64,000 nt of DNA from Herpetosiphon sp042688385 (GTDB lineage: Bacteria > Chloroflexota > Chloroflexia > Chloroflexales > Herpetosiphonaceae). Position numbers and translations under genes: made by a program. Positions within the stretch are counted from its first letter, which is position 1, and each line of letters begins with the position of its first letter. Below the pieces are notes generated by a model, which had not been told where the DNA came from, ran no database searches, and saw nothing but the letters and a program-made list of their open reading frames with translations. Of the stretch, positions 24,496 through 31,083 are shown in pieces. The stretch covers positions 186,001 to 250,000 of the forward strand of contig NZ_JBHUPY010000005.1 in NCBI RefSeq assembly GCF_042688385.1. Direction: 5' to 3'.

Positions 24496-25764
24496 TTAAT
24501 CGTTCAAGAATTGGCTGGTTTGCAAAACTTCGCCGCCTGGGCCGATACTTCCGCCAGCCACCCGTCCGCTGGTGCTTGCCCGCCAGTCACCAGTCTTGAT
24601 CCAGCTATCGCCAATTTGGCGGTAGCCATATTGGTAGGCTTGGCTTTGCATAAAGCGCACTTCCATCGCGCTGTATGATTGGGGACGTTTGGTCAAAATA
24701 TCGTCAATCGAGCTGCCCTTAATATCGATGCGGCTAATGCCACTTTCAAGCTGCGATTGCAAGAATTCGCGGTTGACTGGCCAGATGCGATTATTGCCGC
24801 CTTCAGCAATTGGCTTAAGCGCATCCCAAACTTCGGCGGTGGTGCTGAAATAGCGTCCGCCATGCGCATTGGCTTCGCCGATATAGCCAAGGAAGCCTGA
24901 CGCTGGATCAGCTTTGAATGCCCCTAATACTACTCGATCAGTCAAGGCTGTGCCTGTGCCAACATGGCTTGATTGATTGGCAATATAGCGAGCCATGGCG
25001 GTTTCTGCACTGCCGCCTTTGGCCAGTGCGCCAATATCGCCAGCTGCTTGGAGCGGAGTGCTGACGCGGGCAATATCAGCGGCTGCATCGGTAACGGTCG
25101 CTGCTTTGCTGAGCTTAGCTGCTTTACCAACCTTATCAGCGCCTTTGGTGCCGATTAAGATCGAGCCGATAAACATCGTGCCACGGCCAATTGCTTCCCA
25201 TGGGCGGCCATTTTCCCAAGCTTCGACATAGGGTGCTTTGAAGGCTTCCCAGAACTCGCTTGGATGGGTTACTGCGTGCCAAATACCTTTAACCGTTTCG
25301 ACTGGATTGGTGACCATATTCCAAACGCCGACCACCATATCCTTGAGTTCTTTGCCTGCGCCAACGAAGAAATCTTTGACCCCATTGCCAACGCTGCTGA
25401 AGAACCCGCCAACGCTATCGAGCCAGCTGCCGCCACCCTTGCCACCTTCAGCATTGCCGAGCAACGAGCCTTTGAATAAACCAGCGGCTTCTTCTTCTGC
25501 TTGGCTAAAGATTTTTTGGATTTCGAGGGTAACTTGTTGGGCCGTTTGGAATGCGTTAATCAGGCGATTGAAGGTTGGGAAGATTTCGTCGTTGAGTTCT
25601 TTGGCAAAGGCAACACTGGCATCGCCTTTCCAGCGGTCGTTCAATTGTTGGCCGGTATTGCGAATTGTCGTTTGCAATTGCTCAACGGTTTGCTTGAGGC
25701 GACCGAAACGCTGAGCCACCTGTGCGGTTTGCTCATACTGTATCTGAACAACTTCCTTGCTCAT
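24496..25764 (-). CDS. WXG100-module polymorphic toxin
   Basis: 422 residues. The N-terminus is a WXG100 helical hairpin with W45-K-G47 (NDRWKGDAS), ending in the segment AEEEAAGLFKGSLLG near 100. Next is a Gly/Phe-rich and amphipathic region, then a pretoxin-like segment (IGRGTMFIGSILIGTKGADK, ~195) similar to the PT-TG domain. The C-terminal ~140 residues (VVLGAFKADPASGF, GGRYFSTTAEVWDAL, NREFLQSQL) resemble a common polymorphic-toxin C-terminal domain whose chemistry I cannot name. Probably exported by the nearby EssC-like machine and toxic to competitors or prey. AGGAG precedes the ATG at 25764. Two paralogous immunity candidates follow immediately. Confidence 0.75.
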   Translation of the reverse strand: MSKEVVQIQYEQTAQVAQRFGRLKQTVEQLQTTIRNTGQQLNDRWKGDASVAFAKELNDEIFPTFNRLINAFQTAQQVTLEIQKIFSQAEEEAAGLFKGSLLGNAEGGKGGGSWLDSVGGFFSSVGNGVKDFFVGAGKELKDMVVGVWNMVTNPVETVKGIWHAVTHPSEFWEAFKAPYVEAWENGRPWEAIGRGTMFIGSILIGTKGADKVGKAAKLSKAATVTDAAADIARVSTPLQAAGDIGALAKGGSAETAMARYIANQSSHVGTGTALTDRVVLGAFKADPASGFLGYIGEANAHGGRYFSTTAEVWDALKPIAEGGNNRIWPVNREFLQSQLESGISRIDIKGSSIDDILTKRPQSYSAMEVRFMQSQAYQYGYRQIGDSWIKTGDWRASTSGRVAGGSIGPGGEVLQTSQFLND

Positions 25765-25954
25765 GACACTGCTCCTAGGTTGTAATGGGGTTGATAGTCG
25801 ATTTAGAGTATTAGGGTGAGCTGCTCATGAGCTTGGGAGCCAATAAAAAGACCAAATTGATTAAAGAGAAAATAACCCATGAGGCGTAGCGACACTCCAA
25901 TACTCCAATTTCAGTATACCAAAATCCTACCTTTTGAACAACGATCAAAATTAA

Positions 25955-25999
25955 AAACCATCCACAAACTGGCTACGAGCGCTAGTTTGTGGATGGTTT
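25955..25999 (-). terminator. Strong intrinsic terminator
   Basis: Perfect 16-bp stem (arms 25955-25970 and 25984-25999, AAACCATCCACAAACT and its complement). On the minus strand it is followed by TTTTTAATTTT. It ends the unit carrying the 317-residue WXG protein and the EspG-like gene. Confidence 0.85.
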
Positions 26000-26033
26000 G
26001 TTGGTTTGCTAGAATAGCTTCATGAAGGCCAAT

Positions 26034-26831
26034 TTATAACGCTGCGGTGGCCAATTGTTCAAACCAGCGCTGAATATGCTCGCGCAACCATGCTTGATCA
26101 ATGGCCTGCACTTCAAATATCTCAGGGTTATTTTCGTCGAGCTGAATCGCCCAAGCGCTACTTGGCCCTTGGAGAATTGCTGGATTAATTGCATCGACGA
26201 TTTCGGTATCTTCGCAACGTACAATTGCCAACGAAGCACTGAATACTGGCGCTTGAATTGCCTCGATCAGGCTTTGGGCTGCTTGTTGATCAAGTCCTGC
26301 CGCAGTTAAGCGATTCAATGCTTGGGCATCAGCGCGATCTTCTGCCAAGCCTTTGATCGCCAAGAATTCATCTTGACTGAGACGCACGCTAGCTTCGAAG
26401 GCTTTGCTTGGTTGTACTTCCAACAAAAACGCCAAGCGATCAAATAGCACCAGCATATCAGGCAAAAACGCCAAGCGATGTTGATTCTCGGTTGGCAGGG
26501 TTTGCTCAACAATGCCTAATTGATTGACATAGTGCAAAAAGAGCTGGCCACCAGCCTCGGGGGTTTCGCGGGTTGTGATAAAGGCAACATCGGGAAACGC
26601 CACAATTTGTGAGAATTCTAAAATTTCGCGTTCGATCATGACGGTTTCATCATCGCTGATCGTGGCTAATTCTTTGGCTACCAAGCCTTGAACCCCTTGA
26701 TTCAAGGCGGCCAGATGGCTTGCTTGATCCTGCGGAATCAAGCTTTCGTTATCTAAACCAATAATTTTATTGGTACGAGCGGCTTCGAGTAAGACCAAAA
26801 ACTCGTTGCGCTCCAGAATAAGTCCATCCAT
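26034..26831 (-). CDS. Possible EspG-like secretion-associated protein
   Basis: 265 residues, soluble and acidic, no membrane segment. The start at 26831 has AGAGG upstream and lies 19 bases after the upstream WXG-module gene, so the two are co-transcribed. It seems to contain two related halves: helical start (FLVLLEAARTNKIIGLD), strand VAFITTRETPEAGGQLFLHYV, and then QDEFLAIKGLAEDRADAQ, followed by strands SASLAIVRCEDTE and WAIQLDENNPEIFEV. This quasi-repeat plan is what EspG chaperones show, but no diagnostic motif can be claimed. As the gene after a WXG effector it could instead be an immunity protein. Ends near a strong terminator. Confidence 0.45.
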   Translation of the reverse strand: MDGLILERNEFLVLLEAARTNKIIGLDNESLIPQDQASHLAALNQGVQGLVAKELATISDDETVMIEREILEFSQIVAFPDVAFITTRETPEAGGQLFLHYVNQLGIVEQTLPTENQHRLAFLPDMLVLFDRLAFLLEVQPSKAFEASVRLSQDEFLAIKGLAEDRADAQALNRLTAAGLDQQAAQSLIEAIQAPVFSASLAIVRCEDTEIVDAINPAILQGPSSAWAIQLDENNPEIFEVQAIDQAWLREHIQRWFEQLATAAL

Positions 26832-26850
26832 CGGTTAAAACCTCTCTATG

Positions 26851-27804
26851 TTACTTCGCTCCGCCAAACGAGATGCCAAATGAAACAAATGGCAACTTGA
26901 CTTTGGTAGTTTTGCCAATGCTAAAGCCAAGCTCGGCCTTGAGGCCAACTTCGGCACTCACCCCAACGTTAACCCCAGCGACGTTTACGCCTTTGCTTCC
27001 GGTAACCGAAACCAAGGTGCCACCAACGGTTGCACCAAGTGAGCCATCTTTGATGCCCGCGAAACCTTCAACCGAAAGCGCTTTGCCTTCGAGGGTTTCG
27101 GTGTAGCCTAAGTTTTTGTTGCCATAAACATTGGTTAATTCGCCTTTGGCAACGGTTGCTTCGCCATATGGCCCAATGGTGAATTTTTTATCGCCATTCA
27201 TGCCTAAGCCAAAACCTACTTCACCATAGCCAACTTGGTATTTGCCTTTGAGGGTATAGGGAATTGGGCCATCGACTTTAAGTAAATCGCCTTTGCCTTC
27301 GAGCAACGCGCCACTTACCCCAAGCTTCAGTTGTGGCTTGGTTTCGCCGGTTTTGGTTTTGTAATCGTAGGTATGGATTTTAACTTTGCCCTTGTAGGTT
27401 GGGCCGCTGCCTTGTTTGTCGCCATTGCCGGCTTGGCCACTGCCATCACCTGCTTGGCCGCTGCCGCTGCCATTGCCACTACCATTGCCACCGCCCATTA
27501 ATGAGCCTTTGAACAACGCGGCAGCTTCTTCTTCTGCTTGTTGAAAGATTTTTTTGATTTCAACGGTTGTGCTTTGGGCTTGGTTAAACAACGTGGTTAA
27601 GCGTGTAAAGGCAGGTTGAACTTCGCCACGAAATTCAGCACTAAATGCCTTTTGCGCATCACCTTGCCATTCACCAGCTTCTAAGCGGGCTGCAATACTT
27701 TCAAGTGATTTGAAAATAGCAGTTGTTGTATCAGCAGCCTTGCCAAAACGGCTGGCAACTTGATCCAACACATCGTACTTCGCCTGAACGGTTTCTTGAG
27801 GCAT
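26851..27804 (-). CDS. WXG100-module protein with beta-rich repetitive C-terminus
   Basis: About 317 residues. The start at 27804 (MPQETVQAKYDV) has GGAG eight bases upstream. Residues 1-100 form a WXG100 module with W46-Q-G48, ending in AEEEAAALFKGSLMGG. A Gly/Ser/Asn/Gln linker of about 40 residues follows. The C-terminal ~170 residues alternate hydrophobic and polar residues with many Gly (GVGYGE-like, GLGMNGDKKFTIGPYG, VAGVNVGVSAEVGLKAELGF), which suggests antiparallel strands or a small beta-barrel. No catalytic motif is visible. Likely exported by the type VII-like machine; it could be pore-forming, structural or a toxin of unknown type. Confidence 0.7.
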   Translation of the reverse strand: MPQETVQAKYDVLDQVASRFGKAADTTTAIFKSLESIAARLEAGEWQGDAQKAFSAEFRGEVQPAFTRLTTLFNQAQSTTVEIKKIFQQAEEEAAALFKGSLMGGGNGSGNGSGSGQAGDGSGQAGNGDKQGSGPTYKGKVKIHTYDYKTKTGETKPQLKLGVSGALLEGKGDLLKVDGPIPYTLKGKYQVGYGEVGFGLGMNGDKKFTIGPYGEATVAKGELTNVYGNKNLGYTETLEGKALSVEGFAGIKDGSLGATVGGTLVSVTGSKGVNVAGVNVGVSAEVGLKAELGFSIGKTTKVKLPFVSFGISFGGAK

Positions 27805-27880
27805 GACACAAACTCCATCGGGTATAAAAAGAACAGAAGTTTTATCATTGCTAGCAATACTAGCCAATGATTATGTTTGA

Positions 27881-27910
27881 TGCTTAATCAGGTTAAACCT
27901 TGATTAAGCA
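27881..27910 (-). terminator. Hairpin upstream of a WXG gene
   Basis: TGCTTAATCAGG / CCTTGATTAAGCA (one bulged T) with a short AT-rich loop, about 80 bases before the start at 27804. No T-run, so it may be a 5' leader hairpin rather than a terminator. Confidence 0.35.
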
Positions 27911-28028
27911 CCTATGCTTCTCAGTTAAGACTACAATAAAAGGCGCAGCCTTACCAAGGAAATAAAATTGACTCTGCAAGCATACTCGATGGATTGCTGG
28001 TTTACAAGAGGGGCTTTTGATGGATTTT

Positions 28029-28063
28029 GCGCCGGATGCTTAAACAGATTAAGTATCCGGCGC
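28029..28063 (-). terminator. Hairpin after an immunity candidate
   Basis: Stem GCGCCGGATGCTTAA / TTAAGTATCCGGCGC with a 5-nt loop and one mismatched pair, 16 bases beyond the stop at 28079. There is no T-run on the minus strand, so termination strength is uncertain. Confidence 0.55.
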
Positions 28064-28078
28064 ATGGGTTACGAGTGG

Positions 28079-28714
28079 TTATTGCAACCAAGAATTTGAG
28101 TTTAGGGCCAAGCCATACTTAGCAGCTACCTGCTCGACGCTAGCGCTATGCTGCTGGAAATTGTGCTGAGTATGCCGAAAATAAAAATGGACTTCGGTGC
28201 TGATGGTCATTATCAGGCCATCAAGCTGCTCAAGGATTTGGCTAATAGCTGGGTTTTTAAGTTCAATTGAAGCATGACGATTGAACTTCTGGACCCATGC
28301 TTGGAGTGTTGATTCTTGATGAACGTGTGCTTCGCCACCAAGAAAAATAAAATCTGGCTCTGTTCCATTCGTATTGCGCAATCCTCGCTCCTCAAATACT
28401 GTGATCAGCGTTGCGCGTGATTGTTGACAGCAGAAGCGATACTCTGGTTTAAACAGTGTCCGTAAGCGTGTTTTGGCATGACTTAGCGCATAACTCATAA
28501 CCTGATAAGCTGCCAACCAATTGCTTAAAACCTCATTGAGCAGCTGATATTCTTGATCATGCGAACTATCAAGGATTTGGTCGGGATCAGCATCAAACGC
28601 AATAATCTGGCCATCCGGATAAATGCGTGATGTTGTTAGCGTCAGCATTGCGAGGTTTTGGTTTATTTCGCGGTAGACGAGCCAGGTTGGGGTTTGGCTA
28701 TTTGAAGAAATCAT
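28079..28714 (-). CDS. Candidate immunity protein for the upstream WXG effector
   Basis: About 211 residues, no membrane segment, no family recognised. The start at 28714 (MISSNSQTPTW) has GGAG six bases upstream and overlaps the end of the WXG-module gene by 17 bases, so both must be translated from one mRNA. Composition is ordinary, with Trp/His-rich segments such as TPTWLVYREINQN and HFYFRHTQHNFQQH. The overlap with a WXG effector is the reason for suggesting immunity; a cytosolic chaperone is an alternative. Confidence 0.55.
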   Translation of the reverse strand: MISSNSQTPTWLVYREINQNLAMLTLTTSRIYPDGQIIAFDADPDQILDSSHDQEYQLLNEVLSNWLAAYQVMSYALSHAKTRLRTLFKPEYRFCCQQSRATLITVFEERGLRNTNGTEPDFIFLGGEAHVHQESTLQAWVQKFNRHASIELKNPAISQILEQLDGLIMTISTEVHFYFRHTQHNFQQHSASVEQVAAKYGLALNSNSWLQ

Positions 28715-29864
28715 ACACCGCTCCACTTCCTTCAGAGCCTAGGAAATAGCCGCCAATACCCCCGCCAATACCCCCAATAACACCACCAATCGCTGTCCCA
28801 ATTCCAGGGCAAAAGAACGTCCCAATTGTTGCGCCAACCGCTGCTCCACCTTTTGCCCCTGCTGCTCCACCGACCCAGCCGCCAGCAACTTTGGTTGTTT
28901 CACGAACTTTATCGTCGGCTGTTGCAATGTTATATACATCAAACGCCGCCCCAACGACAAAGAGTCCTCGCGATGCTCCACGGATAAACTTGCCACCAGC
29001 AATACTTCCAAAAATATTGGGTTTAGGATTTACCGAGCGCGTCAATAATTGATGATCATTCGTAATTGCACTCTTAAACGATTGCCAAAGTGGTTTGTTA
29101 ATTTGCCCCATCCCGCCTTCAACATTCCAGTGCAGAAAGTTTGGGCCTGCGGGCACTGCTGTCGAGCCACCGCCAGGCAAGAAACCAAGCCCTGCTTTGG
29201 TTTTGATTGGGCCATAATCAAAGCGTAAATTTGGTTTTTTTAATTTAAAGGGTGCTCGCCCCCAACCAGCATGTTGATGAATCGAGAAAACGGTATCGGG
29301 GCCTGAACCACCAACATACAACCATAACCGTTTGCCTGCATTAGTATAGCCACTGGGAATAATGCCCCATTTGCCAAGGATTGGGACTGGGCCTGGGCCG
29401 AAGAAAGCTGCGCCTGCGACAAATGGGGCTGCCCATAACGACTCAGGCTTGGCCGACGGATTGTAGCCTAAGAAATTAAGTATTAGATCGCTGTGTGCTT
29501 CGAGTGATCGAGCATTACTTGCACCAGCTTGGAATGATTGTGAACCCTGCGCTGGCCCGTGCTCCCATTTAAAAAGTGTTGCTGCTTCAGCTTCAGCAGC
29601 TTCGAATAGCTTACTAATTTTGAGCGTAATTTCTTGCGAAACGCTGAAGAGCGTATTAAGTCGTTGAAACGCGGGATAAACCTCATTATCGAGCTCGGCT
29701 TTAAACCGATTAAAGGCTTCACCTTGCCATTGACCTGCTTCTAAAGGCTGGGCTGTTTGCTTGATTGCTTGGCAAATTGTTTCGGTGGTGTGTGCTAAGG
29801 TTTGAAAACGCTGGGCAATCTGTGCTAAATGCTCATAATGAGCTTGAATAATAGCTTGGCTCAT
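28698..29864 (-). CDS. WXG100-module effector with glycine-zipper C-terminus
   Basis: About 388 residues. The start at 29864 (MSQAIIQAHYEHLAQ) has GAGGG upstream. Residues 1-100 form a WXG100 module with W46-Q-G48, ending AEAEAATLFKW. The middle contains HQHAGWGRAPF, LRFDYGPIKTKAGLGF and FLHWNVEGG, His/Asp/Trp-rich segments that look like part of an enzyme or toxin domain but match nothing I can name. The last ~60 residues are a glycine zipper (GAAGAKGGAAVGATIG, GGVIGGIGGGIGGYFLG) expected to insert in membranes. Candidate exported toxin; the next gene overlaps it by 17 bases and is the presumed immunity partner. Confidence 0.7.
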   Translation of the reverse strand: MSQAIIQAHYEHLAQIAQRFQTLAHTTETICQAIKQTAQPLEAGQWQGEAFNRFKAELDNEVYPAFQRLNTLFSVSQEITLKISKLFEAAEAEAATLFKWEHGPAQGSQSFQAGASNARSLEAHSDLILNFLGYNPSAKPESLWAAPFVAGAAFFGPGPVPILGKWGIIPSGYTNAGKRLWLYVGGSGPDTVFSIHQHAGWGRAPFKLKKPNLRFDYGPIKTKAGLGFLPGGGSTAVPAGPNFLHWNVEGGMGQINKPLWQSFKSAITNDHQLLTRSVNPKPNIFGSIAGGKFIRGASRGLFVVGAAFDVYNIATADDKVRETTKVAGGWVGGAAGAKGGAAVGATIGTFFCPGIGTAIGGVIGGIGGGIGGYFLGSEGSGAVYDFFK

Positions 29865-29978
29865 CCTTAAAACCCTCTTTACTATACCGCTATCTAGATT
29901 TATCACTATAGCAAATCTAAGTTAGCGGTACAAGAGGATAAATCAATCACCGTTGACTTAATTGAGTGCTAAAACAGG

Positions 29979-30020
29979 TCGACCATACGCTTAATTTATA
30001 ACGACTAAGCGTATGGTCGA
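29979..30020 (-). terminator. Terminator-like hairpin ending the EssC unit
   Basis: Perfect 15-bp stem TCGACCATACGCTTA / TAAGCGTATGGTCGA with a 12-nt loop, ten bases beyond the stop at 30030. It separates the EssC-FHA-DUF unit from the next WXG effector unit. Confidence 0.7.
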
Positions 30021-30029
30021 TTCATGGCT

Positions 30030-30293
30030 TTAGCGTCCGTGGATTTGGTCGAGGGTTGCTACGGTTTCACCAGTTTGTTGTTCGTAGGCTGCAATCATTG
30101 CCAAAAGCCCTTGGCCAAGCGTTTTGGCAACTGGCAATGACATATTGACGACGGCAACCGCGCGGCCATTAGTTTGCAACACGGTATAGGCATCGGTTGA
30201 ACCTAAACCATTGATAAAACCATTGGCATACATTAATGGTGCTTCCATAAATGCGTCTTCAACCAAACTTTGCAGATGTTCTAAATCGCTCAT
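30030..30293 (-). CDS. Small DUF3467-like protein
   Basis: 87 residues. AGGAGG lies just before the ATG at 30293. The segments YANGFINGLGSTDAYTVLQ, AVAVVNMSLPVAKTL and LLAMIAAYEQQTGE resemble the DUF3467 family, small proteins with a central beta-hairpin and a C-terminal helix; function unknown. No membrane segment. Third gene of the unit EssC, YukD-FHA, this gene, and followed by a hairpin. Conservation of this gene next to the secretion ATPase in related genomes would suggest a structural or regulatory role. Confidence 0.55.
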   Translation of the reverse strand: MSDLEHLQSLVEDAFMEAPLMYANGFINGLGSTDAYTVLQTNGRAVAVVNMSLPVAKTLGQGLLAMIAAYEQQTGETVATLDQIHGR

Positions 30294-30384
30294 ACATCCT
30301 CCTGAAGATTAATCTGCGCAAAGAAATAGCGCTGGTGTGAACCAAGCGCTATTTTAACTGCATATTGATTTTTCGGCGAATAGT

Positions 30385-31014
30385 TTAATCCGAAATAATG
30401 ACTTTAAAGGTAATTTGGCTCCGATCCAGCGTGATCAAATCGCCATGTTGTAAGACTTGGCGGCGATCAACCTGAATAGGTCGCCCCGTCGAATCGGTAA
30501 TCGTCGTTGGGTTTGGCGAGAGGCTTTCAATATAGAAATGACCGCCAGTTTCGGTAATTTCAAATTGCCGCCGTGAAACCCGCAACCCATTGGGGTGGCT
30601 ACCCAAATCGACTGCTAACAGATCGTTGCCCGCTTGATTATCGAAGCGGCCAACGATTGCTGGTTGCCAGTGGAGGCGATAACTATTGCCAGTTGGATGC
30701 TCGCGCAAGTAAATTCGACGGCCCATTGGCTGGCCGGATTCTGGCATATTTGGCATTGCTTCACTAAATATCAAGCGTTCTTTATTCGAAACTTGTTTAT
30801 CGAGTGTGCGATTATTGCTTAAGACGCTGCCATCTTGCTTCATCAAGCAATAGGCATCGGGATTTTGACCAAGAAAATCGAAGTCACGCCGAAATTCCTT
30901 CAAAATCGATTCAACAAGCTCTCCGGTAGGAATGTTGGTGAGTGTTTGAGCAACTTGTTGCTTTTTTTCATAGACATCGATAAAAAGTTCAAAGCGGGCT
31001 TGTTTGGCACCCAT
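30385..31014 (-). CDS. Ubiquitin-like (YukD/EsaB-type) and FHA fusion protein
   Basis: 209 residues. Residues ~5-88 look like a beta-grasp domain: FELFIDVY strand, TLTNIPTGELVESILKEF helix, then the typical YCLMKQDGSVLSNNRTLDKQ turn and LIFSEA strand, as in YukD/EsaB. Residues ~115-209 form an FHA domain: IVGRFDNQ, LRVSRRQFEI, HFYIESLSPNPT and HGDLITL; Gln replaces the usual His of SxxH. YukD/EsaB is a known cytosolic component of Firmicutes type VII systems, while FHA domains are normally at the N-terminus of their EssC; here the two are joined. AGGAG precedes the ATG. The gene follows EssC after a 69-base gap with a hairpin. Confidence 0.7.
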   Translation of the reverse strand: MGAKQARFELFIDVYEKKQQVAQTLTNIPTGELVESILKEFRRDFDFLGQNPDAYCLMKQDGSVLSNNRTLDKQVSNKERLIFSEAMPNMPESGQPMGRRIYLREHPTGNSYRLHWQPAIVGRFDNQAGNDLLAVDLGSHPNGLRVSRRQFEITETGGHFYIESLSPNPTTITDSTGRPIQVDRRQVLQHGDLITLDRSQITFKVIISD

Positions 31015-31045
31015 GAAAGTAACTCCTCACACGGTACTATGCTTG

Positions 31046-31077
31046 GGGGAGCGATCCACCAGCGTCGATCGCTCCCC
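31046..31077 (-). terminator. Hairpin between EssC and FHA genes
   Basis: Perfect 11-bp stem GGGGAGCGATC / GATCGCTCCCC with a 10-nt loop, right after the EssC stop. No T-run on the minus strand. It may act as a partial terminator or an mRNA 3' end protecting the long EssC message. Confidence 0.5.
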
Positions 31078-31083
31078 TTTACT

